Of a DNA stretch of 64,000 nt, positions 9,287 through 16,916 are shown one piece after another. The translations under genes and the position numbers were made by a program. The number at the start of each line of letters is the position of its first letter. The first letter of the stretch is position 1. Below the pieces are notes generated by a model that searched no databases, was not told where the DNA came from, and saw only the letters and a list, made by a program, of their open reading frames with translations. The DNA lies in NCBI RefSeq assembly GCF_001641635.1, contig NZ_LUUB01000054.1:117883-181882 (forward strand), read 5' to 3'. The stretch comes from Bradyrhizobium centrolobii. Its GTDB lineage: Bacteria > Pseudomonadota > Alphaproteobacteria > Rhizobiales > Xanthobacteraceae.

Positions 9287-10357
9287 ATGAGCCCGCTATT
9301 CACCCCGGTCGGCATCGGCCGCTACACGCTCCGCAACCGTGTCGTCATGGCGCCGATGACCCGCTCCCGCGCCGACGATGCGGGTGTTCCCGGCGATCTC
9401 GTTGCGACCTATTATGCGCAACGCGCCGGCGCCGGATTGATCATCAGCGAGGGCGTCTTCCCGACAGCGACGGGCAAGGGCTATGTGCGTACGCCCGGGA
9501 TCGAGACTGATGCGCAACTGTCCGCGTGGAAGCGCATCACCGACGCCGTGCATGGGAACGGCGGCCGCATCTTCATGCAGCTCATGCATTGCGGCCGCAT
9601 TTCACATCCATCGATGCAGCCTGGCGGCGAACTCCCCGTCGCGCCCTCCGCAATCAAGGCTGCCGGTCGGGCCTGGACCAACGAGGGACTGAAGGACTTC
9701 GTCACACCACGCGCACTGGGTGCGGGCGAGATCGCGGACGTCATCGCAGGCTACGGGCGGGCGACGCGCCGCGCGCTGGCGGCCGGCTTCGACGGCGTCG
9801 AACTGCATGGCGCGACCGGCTATTTGCCCGAGCAGTTTCTTTCGTCCGGCAGCAACCACCGCGACGACGCCTATGGCGGCTCGGTGAAGAAACGCGCGCG
9901 CTTCGTGCTGGAGGTCCTGGAGGCGATGACGGCTGAGGCAGGCGGCGACCGCGTCGGCATCAAGGTCTCGCCCGAGATGGGCTTCAACGACATCGTCGAC
10001 GCTACGCCGCAGGAGACCTACGCCTATCTCGTCGACCAGTTGCGCGGCTTCAATCTCGCCTATCTGCACGTCGCTCTGTTCGGCGCCAAGGTCGACTACC
10101 ACGCGCTGCTGCGGCCGCGCTTTGCGGGTGCCTACCTGCTCGGCGGCGGTCTCGACAAGGCCGCGGCCGAGGCGGCGCTGGAGAGCCGGCGCGCCGACGC
10201 GGCGGTGTTCGGCAGCGCCTTCCTTGCCAACCCAGACCTGGTGGACCGCTTCTGGGAGGACGCGTCGCTCAACGCACCCGACAAATCGACTTTCTACAGT
10301 CCTGGAGCGCGCGGCTATACAGATTACCCACCCCTGCGCGCCACCGAAAACGCTTAG
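9287..10357 (+). CDS. Alkene reductase, Old Yellow Enzyme family (NemA-like)
   Basis: 356 aa FMN-dependent NAD(P)H ene-reductase, cytosolic, reducing activated C=C bonds or nitro compounds. The barrel starts with LFTPVGIGRYTLRNRVVMAPMT. QLMHCGRISHP and VELHGATGYLPEQFLSSGSN are the FMN/substrate-site motifs, and AYGGS follows. The active-site pair reads His174/Thr177, where the family usually has His/Asn or His/His. GGAG lies 10 nt before the ATG. An isochorismatase-fold gene follows 12 nt downstream and a LysR gene is divergent, so a small inducible detoxification or catabolic operon is likely. Confidence 0.92.
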   Translation: MSPLFTPVGIGRYTLRNRVVMAPMTRSRADDAGVPGDLVATYYAQRAGAGLIISEGVFPTATGKGYVRTPGIETDAQLSAWKRITDAVHGNGGRIFMQLMHCGRISHPSMQPGGELPVAPSAIKAAGRAWTNEGLKDFVTPRALGAGEIADVIAGYGRATRRALAAGFDGVELHGATGYLPEQFLSSGSNHRDDAYGGSVKKRARFVLEVLEAMTAEAGGDRVGIKVSPEMGFNDIVDATPQETYAYLVDQLRGFNLAYLHVALFGAKVDYHALLRPRFAGAYLLGGGLDKAAAEAALESRRADAAVFGSAFLANPDLVDRFWEDASLNAPDKSTFYSPGARGYTDYPPLRATENA

Positions 10358-10369
10358 GGGAAGACCGCA

Positions 10370-10954
10370 ATGGCCTACGAAAAGTTCACCGCCGATAACG
10401 CCGCGATGCTGCTGATCGACCATCAGGTCGGCACCATGAGCTGGGTCAGGTCGATCCCGTTCGAGGAGATGAAGCGCAACGCGCTGATGCTCGCCAAGGT
10501 CGCCAGCATCTACAAGCTGCCCGTTGTCCTGACCTCAAGCATGGAAGGGCACGCGCAGGGCCCACTCCTCAGCGAGCTTGCCGAGATCCTACCGGAGGCG
10601 TTCGCGGCGCGCGTCAAACGCATCGGCATCGTCAACGCCATGGACGATACGAATTTCGCCGCCGCGGTCAGGGCGACCGGACGCAAGAAATTGATCATCG
10701 CCGGCGTTACCAATGACGTCTGTACGGTGTTTCCGGCACTCGCCCTCGCCCGCGAAGGTCTTGACGTGCAGGTCGTCGCCGACGCCGGCGGCTCGCCGAG
10801 CAAGATCGGCGACGACATGGCCTTGCGCCGGATGGAGCGTGGCGGCATCACTCTCACCGGCACCAACCAAATGGTCGCCGAACTCGTCGGCAACTGGACC
10901 ACGCCGGAAGGCAGCCAGGTGGTCCAGGTCGTGATGGAGACGTTACAGGCCTGA
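10370..10954 (+). CDS. Isochorismatase-like cysteine hydrolase (YcaC type)
   Basis: 194 aa cytosolic hydrolase of the isochorismatase fold. The triad is visible: Asp17 in MLLIDHQVG, a basic residue near Lys83/Arg84, and the nucleophile Cys118 in AGVTNDVCT. YcaC-type features include SSMEGHAQGPLLSEL and TDM-like elements in the C-terminal half. It lies 12 nt after the ene-reductase and is probably cotranscribed. The substrate is unknown; YcaC relatives hydrolyse amides or remain uncharacterised. Confidence 0.88.
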   Translation: MAYEKFTADNAAMLLIDHQVGTMSWVRSIPFEEMKRNALMLAKVASIYKLPVVLTSSMEGHAQGPLLSELAEILPEAFAARVKRIGIVNAMDDTNFAAAVRATGRKKLIIAGVTNDVCTVFPALALAREGLDVQVVADAGGSPSKIGDDMALRRMERGGITLTGTNQMVAELVGNWTTPEGSQVVQVVMETLQA

Positions 10955-10960
10955 CGCCCC

Positions 10961-11605
10961 TCACCCCACCTTCAGCGACAGCTCCGTGCCGCCCTTGAGC
11001 GGCAGCGTCATCGAGACGAAGCCGTTCTTGGGGTCGCGGATGAAGGCGAGGTAATCGGGCTCGGCGTTGTCGTTCATGACGTAGCCGCCGACGCGCAGCT
11101 GCGGCGCGACGATCTCGATCACCTCGCGCGCGAGCGAAGGACTTTCTTCGCGCGGCCAGCCGTCGATCAGGATGAAATCGACGGGCCCGCCGAGATCGCG
11201 CAGCGTTTTCCGTGCATCGCCCTCGCGGATCTCGGCATAGTCGGAAAGCCCGGCCTCGGCGAGATTGCGCCTGGCGGTCTCGACCTTGGCCGGAACGATC
11301 TCCGAGCCGATCACGGTGCCGCCGCCATTGTCGCGGATTGCCGCCGCGAAATAGAGCGTCGACATGCCGACCGAGGTGGCGAATTCGGCGACGCGCCTGG
11401 CACGCAGGCCGCGGCAGAGCAGATAGATCAGCTCGCCCTGCTCGGGATGGATCGAGAAGCCCTGTTCTGCATAGGCGTGAGGGTCGCGGCTGCCGAAGGA
11501 GCCGCGCGGCCCGCCGCCGGGCGGACGCTGCCGTGCCGCCTGCATGCGCGCAATGACGGCGTTGACGCGCGGATCCTGGATCGGGCTATGCGATTGAAGG
11601 TCCAT
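10961..11605 (-). CDS. Class I SAM-dependent O-methyltransferase-like protein
   Basis: 214 aa. The Rossmann methyltransferase core is visible: motif I region VAEFATSVGMSTLYFAAAI, acidic loop GSEIVPAKVETARRNL, and FILIDGWPREE before the carboxy-proximal strands (GGYVMNDNAEPDY). It resembles caffeoyl-CoA/catechol-type O-methyltransferases. It sits 33 nt after the PadR gene on the same strand, so the two are probably cotranscribed and the enzyme may be under PadR control. Acceptor unknown. Confidence 0.83.
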   Translation of the reverse strand: MDLQSHSPIQDPRVNAVIARMQAARQRPPGGGPRGSFGSRDPHAYAEQGFSIHPEQGELIYLLCRGLRARRVAEFATSVGMSTLYFAAAIRDNGGGTVIGSEIVPAKVETARRNLAEAGLSDYAEIREGDARKTLRDLGGPVDFILIDGWPREESPSLAREVIEIVAPQLRVGGYVMNDNAEPDYLAFIRDPKNGFVSMTLPLKGGTELSLKVG

Positions 11606-11638
11606 GATGGTGCTTCCCTGAAGGTTTCGGGATCGACG

Positions 11639-12274
11639 TTACGAGCGCAGGATCTCTGCGGCGGCGCGGTCCAGGATGCCGGCGATGCGGCGTGCCTCGG
11701 CGGCGTCGCAGCCGTGCTTGCTGCGCAGCGCGCGCTTGAGGCCATGGCGGGCGCGGTGCAACTCGTCGGACGCATCCGCATCAAGATCGGTGACGCCGGC
11801 AAAGGCCTCGCGCACTTCTTCCATGCGGCCCCCGATCCGCAACAGCGCCTGAAGGATCGCATCCGCCGTGGTGCGGTGCTCGGCGAGATACGCCTCGCCC
11901 TGCGCCGTGATGCTGTAGCGCTTGCGTCCGGCATCCTGCTCGACTTGCGCGTGCGCGACCTCTTCGAGATAGGTCAGAGCCGGATAAATCACGCCCGGGC
12001 TCGGCGTGTAGAAGCCATCGGAGCGCTCCTCGATGGTCTTGATCAGTTCGTAGCCGTGCGCCGGATTTTCGGCGAGCAGCGCCAGGATGACGAGCTGGAG
12101 GTCCTGCGAGGATAGCCGCCGCGCGCCGGGAAAGTCGCCGCCAGGGCCGCGCCCGAAGAAGCCATGCCCACCGCGGCCAAAGCGATGCCGGCCGCCGTGG
12201 CGGCCCATGGCAAAGGCGAAGCGGAGCTCCTGGTCATCTCGACCATGTCTATTGTGGTGCTTGTCACGAAACAT
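11639..12274 (-). CDS. PadR-family transcriptional regulator with His/Gly-rich N-terminus
   Basis: 211 aa. Residues 1-50 are rich in His, Gly, Arg and Phe (HGGRHRFGRGGHGFFGRGPG), a possible metal-binding or disordered tail. The PadR winged helix follows: DLQLVILALLAENPAHGYEL, then YTPSPGVIYPALTYLEE and RKRYSITAQGEAYL. The C-terminal helices are the dimerisation part. PadR proteins of this type repress an adjacent operon and themselves. An ATATATCG element lies directly upstream. The methyltransferase gene follows. Confidence 0.9.
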   Translation of the reverse strand: MFRDKHHNRHGRDDQELRFAFAMGRHGGRHRFGRGGHGFFGRGPGGDFPGARRLSSQDLQLVILALLAENPAHGYELIKTIEERSDGFYTPSPGVIYPALTYLEEVAHAQVEQDAGRKRYSITAQGEAYLAEHRTTADAILQALLRIGGRMEEVREAFAGVTDLDADASDELHRARHGLKRALRSKHGCDAAEARRIAGILDRAAAEILRS

Positions 12275-12291
12275 ATCCTATGTCTCCGTTG

Positions 12292-12312
12292 TTAGATATA
12301 TCGTAAGATAGG
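12292..12312. promoter_or_regulatory. Putative PadR autoregulatory site
   Basis: TTAGATATATCGTAAGATAG lies just upstream of the PadR start. GATATATC is self-complementary and the element shares ATATATCG with the perfect palindrome at 1474-1496. Binding by the adjacent PadR is inferred from position. Confidence 0.4.
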
Positions 12313-12391
12313 TTTTGAGATATGGAATACAAGGCACAAGTCCGTGATTGTCCGCCGAGGCCCGTTTCACCAGCGAAATCAGCGCACGGGC

Positions 12392-12425
12392 TTGACACAC
12401 CTCTGACATACCGCTGGTATGTCAG
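12392..12425 (+). promoter_or_regulatory. Promoter and perfect palindromic operator of the GntR operon
   Basis: TTGACA at 12392-12397 is a consensus -35; 17 nt later TGGTAT (12415-12420) is the best -10. CTGACATACC (12403-12412) and GGTATGTCAG (12416-12425) form a perfect 10-bp inverted repeat around GCT, lying over the spacer and -10. This is the expected geometry for autorepression by the GntR protein encoded immediately downstream. Confidence 0.7.
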
Positions 12426-12427
12426 CT

Positions 12428-13111
12428 ATGTCCACGACCTCCCTGGACCGCGACCGCGCCTACTCCCTGCTCCGCGACCTCGTCATCTCCGGCGAGTTCG
12501 CGCCCGACGAGCCGCTGTCCGAACGCAGCCTGTCGACCCGGCTGGCGCTCGGGCGCACACCGATCCGCGAGGCGCTGAAGGCGCTCGCCAAGGACGGCCT
12601 GCTCACCATCCATCCGATGCGCGGCACGTTCGTGCGGCAGATGTCATTCGACGACCTGCGCGAGATCCACGAGTTGCGGCTCGCGCTCGAAGGCATGGCG
12701 GCCTATCTCGCCGCGGCACGCGGACCGACCGAGCCGCTGCGAAACGTTGCTGAGGAGCTGCGCAGGATCCAGTCCGGTGCGACGCTCGATATCGAGGAAG
12801 CGCAGCAGGTCGGCTGGGCCTTCCACGACGAACTCTTTCGCGCGACCGGCAATGGCCGGCTGGCGCAGGCCTACGACAACCTGCGCGCGCAGAGCGGCCT
12901 CGCCCTGCAGAAGATGCGGCAATACAGCGTCGAGCGCACGCGCCAGGCCGTCAGCGAGCATCTCGATATCTACGCAGCCGTCGACGCCAACGATCCCAAT
13001 GCCGCGCAGCAGCGCATGTGGCGGCATCTCTCATCCGCATTCGAAGCGCGCCTCACCGCGCTCGGTGCCATCCGCACGCAATATCCAGGACAAGGAGACC
13101 ATCACGCATGA
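12428..13111 (+). CDS. GntR-family (FCD domain) transcriptional regulator
   Basis: 227 aa from ATG 12428; an ATG at 12419 inside the operator would add three residues. The N-terminal HTH reads AYSLLRDLVISGEFAPDEPL, then LSTRLALGRTPIREALKALAK. The FCD effector domain (from about residue 75) includes LREIHELRLALEGMAAYLA, AFHDELFRATGN and SEHLDIYAAVDANDP, with the His/Asp positions used for metal/carboxylate ligands. No Shine-Dalgarno is visible and the promoter places +1 near the ATG, suggesting leaderless translation. The stop overlaps the start of the transporter gene (ATGA). Confidence 0.92.
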   Translation: MSTTSLDRDRAYSLLRDLVISGEFAPDEPLSERSLSTRLALGRTPIREALKALAKDGLLTIHPMRGTFVRQMSFDDLREIHELRLALEGMAAYLAAARGPTEPLRNVAEELRRIQSGATLDIEEAQQVGWAFHDELFRATGNGRLAQAYDNLRAQSGLALQKMRQYSVERTRQAVSEHLDIYAAVDANDPNAAQQRMWRHLSSAFEARLTALGAIRTQYPGQGDHHA

Positions 13112-14358
13112 TCGGACCGCTGTTCAGATTGCCGCTCGTGTTCCAGATGCTGATCGGCCTCGTCCTCGGCCTCGGCGTCGGACTGATCTGGCCGGACTTC
13201 GGCGCGAGCCTGCGTCCCATCGGCACCGCCTTCGTCGAGGCAGTGAAGATGATCGTCATCCCGGTCGTGTTCGCCGCGGTCACGCTCGGCCTCTACCGTA
13301 TGGGCAGCGAGCTGAAAATTCTGGGCCGCATCGCCGCAATCAGCCTCGGCTATTTCTATGTCGCGACCGTGATCTCGATCATGATCGGCCTGCTCCTCAA
13401 CGCCGCGTTCCATCCCGGCGCCGGCGCGCCGCTGGCCGCGACCGGCAAGGTGCCGCAGAACCTCGCAGTGTCCGTCGACTGGATCAAGTTCTTCATGGAC
13501 ATGATCCCCTCCAACATCGTCGCGGCGATGGCCGAGCAGAAGATTTTGCCGACGCTCGTCTTCGCCATCCTGTTCGGCCTCGCGCTGGCCTCTAGCGGCA
13601 AGGTCGGCGAGCCCATGGTCGCCGTGCTCGAAGCGGTGATGGCGGCGATGTTCAAGATCACCCGGTGGATCACGTCACTCGCGCCGATCGCAATCTTCGC
13701 GGTGATGGCGTGGCTGTTCGCCACTCAGGGGCTCGCCACCGTGGTCGCGCTCGCAAAGCTTGTCGGCGTCATGTATCTCGGCCTTGCGATCATGGTCGTG
13801 ATCTTCTGGCTGATGCTGCTCGCGATCGGTGAGAAACCGATCGCCGTCAGCAGAGCGGTGATGGAGCCGATGATCCTGGCCTTCTCCACCCGCTCCTCGG
13901 AGGTGACGCTGCCGCTGCACATGGAGAAGCTGCGGGCGATGGGCGCTTCCGAGCGCATCGTCTCGGTGGTGCTGCCGCTCGGCTATGCCTTCAACCGCGA
14001 CGGCGCCATCATGTATTTCGCGCTCGCCGTGACCTTCCTTGCGGAGGCCTATGGCGTGACGCTGACCTGGTCGACGCTGTTCACCATCGTGATGGTCACG
14101 ACCATCGCGAGCAAGGGTAGCGCCAATGTTCCCTCCGGCGGACTCGTCGCCATCGCCATGGTGCTGTCGGCGATCGGGCTGCCGATCGAGGCGCTCGCGA
14201 TCATCGCCGGTGTCGACGCCTTCCTCGACATGGGCCGCACCGCGATCAACGTGTTCGGCAACACCGTTGCCGTGAAGCTGGTCGAGCGGTTTGCCGGCGA
14301 CGTAGTGGCGGATGAGGCGCAGCCGGCGACGGCGGGCCTGCAAGTGCAGGACGCCTGA
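13108..14358 (+). CDS. Dicarboxylate/amino acid:cation symporter (DAACS family)
   Basis: 416 aa inner-membrane sodium- or proton-coupled carrier of the GltP/DctA family. Start 13108 is preferred (AAGGAG 9 nt upstream; 4-nt overlap with the GntR stop). Family marks are KMIVIPVVFAAVTLGLYRMG, the serine-rich loop FSTRSSEVTLPLHME, GYAFNRDGAIMYFALAVTFLA (TM7 motif region) and the last hairpin GVDAFLDMGRTAINVFGN with substrate-binding Asp/Arg/Asn positions. The downstream aldolase start overlaps its stop. Its substrate is probably the amino acid or acid cleaved by that enzyme, but this is inference. Confidence 0.93.
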   Translation: MIGPLFRLPLVFQMLIGLVLGLGVGLIWPDFGASLRPIGTAFVEAVKMIVIPVVFAAVTLGLYRMGSELKILGRIAAISLGYFYVATVISIMIGLLLNAAFHPGAGAPLAATGKVPQNLAVSVDWIKFFMDMIPSNIVAAMAEQKILPTLVFAILFGLALASSGKVGEPMVAVLEAVMAAMFKITRWITSLAPIAIFAVMAWLFATQGLATVVALAKLVGVMYLGLAIMVVIFWLMLLAIGEKPIAVSRAVMEPMILAFSTRSSEVTLPLHMEKLRAMGASERIVSVVLPLGYAFNRDGAIMYFALAVTFLAEAYGVTLTWSTLFTIVMVTTIASKGSANVPSGGLVAIAMVLSAIGLPIEALAIIAGVDAFLDMGRTAINVFGNTVAVKLVERFAGDVVADEAQPATAGLQVQDA

Positions 14359-15401
14359 TGTCTGCGCAAGAGAGCAACTGCGACGACATCGTCGACCTGC
14401 GCAGCGACACCGTCACGCTTCCGACCGAGGCGATGCTGGAGCGCATGCAGTGCGCGCCGCTCGGCGACGACGGCCGCGAGGGCGATCCGACGGTCCGCGA
14501 GCTCGAGGCCCGCGGCGCCGCGCTGACGGGCAAGGAGGCTGGCCTGTTCGTGCCGAGCGGCACGATGGGCAATCTGCTGGCGATGCTCGCCCATGCCGAG
14601 CGCGGCACGGATATCTTCGCCGATGGCTGCGCGCATCTCCTCAATTCCGAGATCGGCAGCGTCGTCACGATCGCGGGGCTCGTGCCCAAACCCATGCCGA
14701 GCCACCGCGGCGCGATGGACGAAGCGACGCTCGCAGAGGCGATCCGCGCCTCGGGCCGGCCCGGCATGATCGCGATGGAGACGACGCATAATGGTGCCGG
14801 CGGCACGGTGCTGCCCCTCGCCCACATGGCGCGCGTCCATGCGCTCGGGCAGGCGAAGGGCATCGCCGTGCATCTCGACGGCGCGCGCCTGTTCAATGCG
14901 TCCGTCGCGCTCGGCGTGCCGACGGCGCGGATCGCCGAACACACCGACAGCGTCATGTTCTGCCTGTCAAAGGGGTTGAGCGCGCCGGTCGGCAGCCTGC
15001 TCTGCGGAAGCGAAGCCTTCATCGCGCGGGCGCGCGGCTTCCGAAAGCTCGTCGGCGGCAACATGCGCCAGTCCGGCGTCGTCGCCGCCGCTGGCCTCGT
15101 GGCCCTGGAGACCATGATCGAACGCCTGTCCGAGGATCATGCGGCGGCGAAGCGGCTCGCCGCCGGCCTGGCGTGGCTCGATCCCGCGCTCGCCGATCCC
15201 GACCAGGCGCAGACCAACATCCTGCGCATCGACGTCTCCGCGAGCCGGAACGACGCAGCCGCATGGGCCGCGGACGTCAAGCAACACGGCATTCTCGTGC
15301 AGGCGAGCGGCCGCATGCAGCTCCGGCTCGTCACCCATCGCCACATCGATGACGCCGCGGTGGACCGCACGATTGCCGCTTTCGCGGCGGTCGGCGGCTA
15401 G
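14358..15401 (+). CDS. Threonine aldolase-like PLP enzyme (beta-hydroxy amino acid aldolase)
   Basis: 347 aa fold-type I PLP enzyme of the low-specificity threonine aldolase family, cleaving beta-hydroxy amino acids to glycine plus aldehyde, or acting on a related hydroxy amino acid. VDLRSDTVTLPT opens the protein; FVPSGTMGN binds phosphate; His93 (ADGCAHLL) stacks on PLP; VHLDGARLFN contains Asp174 and Arg177; Lys205 in FCLSKGLSAPVGS forms the Schiff base. The ATG overlaps the transporter stop (TGATG), indicating translational coupling. With GntR and the symporter it forms an uptake-and-cleavage operon. Stereospecificity cannot be read. Confidence 0.9.
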   Translation: MSAQESNCDDIVDLRSDTVTLPTEAMLERMQCAPLGDDGREGDPTVRELEARGAALTGKEAGLFVPSGTMGNLLAMLAHAERGTDIFADGCAHLLNSEIGSVVTIAGLVPKPMPSHRGAMDEATLAEAIRASGRPGMIAMETTHNGAGGTVLPLAHMARVHALGQAKGIAVHLDGARLFNASVALGVPTARIAEHTDSVMFCLSKGLSAPVGSLLCGSEAFIARARGFRKLVGGNMRQSGVVAAAGLVALETMIERLSEDHAAAKRLAAGLAWLDPALADPDQAQTNILRIDVSASRNDAAAWAADVKQHGILVQASGRMQLRLVTHRHIDDAAVDRTIAAFAAVGG

Positions 15402-15446
15402 TCGCGCGGCGTTGCAAGCCACATGCGGCGTGGTATCGCTCGGGCC

Positions 15447-15968
15447 ATGACTCCGAGACGCTTTGAAGCCCGCTGCCTGCGCCTGCCCGCCGTCACCAAG
15501 GTGGTGCAGTGGGAGGGCACGTCCGTGTTCAAGGTCGGCGGCAAGATGTTCGCGCTGGGCGGCGGCTTTGCCGCGCGCTCGGGCGGCTACATGTTCAAGG
15601 TCTCGAACATGGCCTATGCGATGCTGATCGAGCATGGCATCGCGCGGCCGGCGCCTTATCTCGCGCGCGCCAAATGGGTGCAGCTGGTCGGCAACGACGC
15701 CCTGCCCGACCCCGAGCTCGCGGCCTATCTCGACCAGGCGCATGCGCTGATCGAAGAAGGTCCGCAAGGAGCTCGGGCTGATCTGACCGTGCGCTCAGCC
15801 GCGCCACGTATCACGGCTTCTTCTCGCCGGGCTTGGTGTTGCGCAAGAGATTGTCGCGCAGCCGACTCACCGACTTCTGCACGACCGGAAAGTCTTCGCC
15901 GAGGCCGGTGGCCTCGATCAGGGATTCGCCGAGATCCTTGTCGAGCAGCTTTCTCCCTGCGGGCGTGA
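15447..15968 (+). CDS. MmcQ/YjbR-family protein with C-terminal frameshift
   Basis: The first ~100 residues (MTPRRFEARCLRLPAVTKVV, then FKVGGKMFALGGGF, YMFKVSNMAYAMLIEHG and YLARAKWVQLVGND) match the small YjbR double-wing DNA-binding-like fold, normally about 110-120 aa. After HALIE the frame runs into EEGPQGARADL and an unnatural basic tail that overlaps the convergent OhrR gene. Shifting frame at about 15753 gives KKVRKELGLI then TGA at 15784-15786, the kind of C-terminus expected for the family. A net 1- or 2-nt indel is therefore likely, either a real mutation or a sequence error. Start 15447 follows family length. Confidence 0.7.
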   Translation: MTPRRFEARCLRLPAVTKVVQWEGTSVFKVGGKMFALGGGFAARSGGYMFKVSNMAYAMLIEHGIARPAPYLARAKWVQLVGNDALPDPELAAYLDQAHALIEEGPQGARADLTVRSAAPRITASSRRAWCCARDCRAADSPTSARPESLRRGRWPRSGIRRDPCRAAFSLRA

Positions 15969-16278
15969 GGCTCACCCGCACCTGCCGTTCGTCGGCGGGA
16001 TCGCGTTCGCGGCGGATGTAGCCCGTCTGCTCCAGCTTCTTCAGGATCGGCGTCAGCGTGTTGGATTCCAGGAACAGCTTTTCGCCGAGCGCGCTGACGG
16101 TCTGCCCGTCCTCTTCGGCGAGCGCCACCAGGGCGATGTACTGGGTGTAGGTCAGTCCGACCGTGTCCAGGATCGGCTTGTAGGCGCGGCCGAAGGCCAG
16201 ATTGGCCGAATAGATCGCAAAGCACAGGAAATTCGACAGTTTGCGGTCCGGTTTGGCGGATTTGGCGGGACGGGACAC
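15811..16278 (-). CDS. ohrR: OhrR, MarR-family organic hydroperoxide sensor repressor
   Basis: 155 aa from GTG 16278, preferred because GGAGG lies 5 nt upstream; an ATG at 16311 would add 11 residues. The redox-sensing cysteine is in NFLCFAIYSANLAFGRAY near the N-terminus (Cys19), as in OhrR. The MarR winged helix follows: LTYTQYIALVALAEEDGQTV, LFLESNTLTPILKKLEQ and RDPADERQVRVSLT (wing). It is divergent from ohr, with two near-identical palindromes between, so peroxide oxidation of the cysteine would release ohr and its own gene. Confidence 0.92.
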   Translation of the reverse strand: MSRPAKSAKPDRKLSNFLCFAIYSANLAFGRAYKPILDTVGLTYTQYIALVALAEEDGQTVSALGEKLFLESNTLTPILKKLEQTGYIRRERDPADERQVRVSLTPAGRKLLDKDLGESLIEATGLGEDFPVVQKSVSRLRDNLLRNTKPGEKKP

Positions 16279-16314
16279 GGGAACCTCCGCAATTCGTGAT
16301 CTCGCGCCCATATA

Positions 16315-16328
16315 AATCGCATGCGATT
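16315..16328. promoter_or_regulatory. OhrR operator, site 1
   Basis: AATCGCATGCGATT is a perfect 14-bp palindrome in the ohrR-ohr intergenic region, close to the ohrR promoter side. The AATCG half-site is shared with site 2. Confidence 0.65.
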
Positions 16329-16387
16329 AAATCGGAAGGGCTTGACCGAGGTGTCGGCGCCATTTACTTCAACGCGCACACGATTAG

Positions 16388-16399
16388 ATCGTATACGAT
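16388..16399. promoter_or_regulatory. OhrR operator, site 2
   Basis: ATCGTATACGAT is a perfect 12-bp palindrome 28 nt before the ohr start, 72 bp centre-to-centre from site 1. It is well placed to block the ohr promoter. Confidence 0.65.
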
Positions 16400-16426
16400 A
16401 TAACTCGATCCTGAAAGGACCCCGTC

Positions 16427-16828
16427 ATGACAACCGCAGCAAAGGTTCTCTTCTCGGGCAAGGCCCACGTCACCTCCGGCTCCGACGGCGCCGCGCGCTC
16501 GGCCGACGGCCAGCTCGACATCAAGCTGGCCCAGCCGCACCCGGCCGCCGAAAACCTGTTCGCCGCCGCCTGGTCGGCCTGCTATCTCGGCGCGATCGGC
16601 CTCGCCGCCGCCCAGCGCAAGATCAAGCTGCCGACTGAGCCGTCCGTCGACACCGCGATCGATCTGAACAATGCGGGCGGCGCGTTCTTCCTGCGCGCGC
16701 GTCTCGATGTGAGCGTCCCCGGCGTCGACCGCGCCGTCGCGCAGGAGTTGATCGAGGCCGCGCACGGCATCTGCCCCTACTCCAAGGCGGTGCACGGCAA
16801 CATCGAGGTGACCACCACCCTCGTCTGA
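16427..16828 (+). CDS. ohr: Organic hydroperoxide resistance protein Ohr (OsmC fold)
   Basis: 133 aa thiol peroxidase reducing organic hydroperoxides in the cytosol. Both catalytic cysteines are present: Cys52 in AWSACYLGAI and Cys116 in HGICPYSKA. The family start KVLFSGKAHVTSGSDGAAR and PAAENLFAA segment are also seen. AAAGGA precedes the ATG. It is divergent from ohrR with two palindromic operators between, the standard ohr-ohrR arrangement. Confidence 0.96.
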   Translation: MTTAAKVLFSGKAHVTSGSDGAARSADGQLDIKLAQPHPAAENLFAAAWSACYLGAIGLAAAQRKIKLPTEPSVDTAIDLNNAGGAFFLRARLDVSVPGVDRAVAQELIEAAHGICPYSKAVHGNIEVTTTLV

Positions 16829-16916
16829 CGCGCAACAGCATCACTGACGCGGACTGGCCGGACCATCGGCCCGGTCCGGCGCGATGCAGCCAACCGGCCG
16901 ACACAAGGAGCCGACA

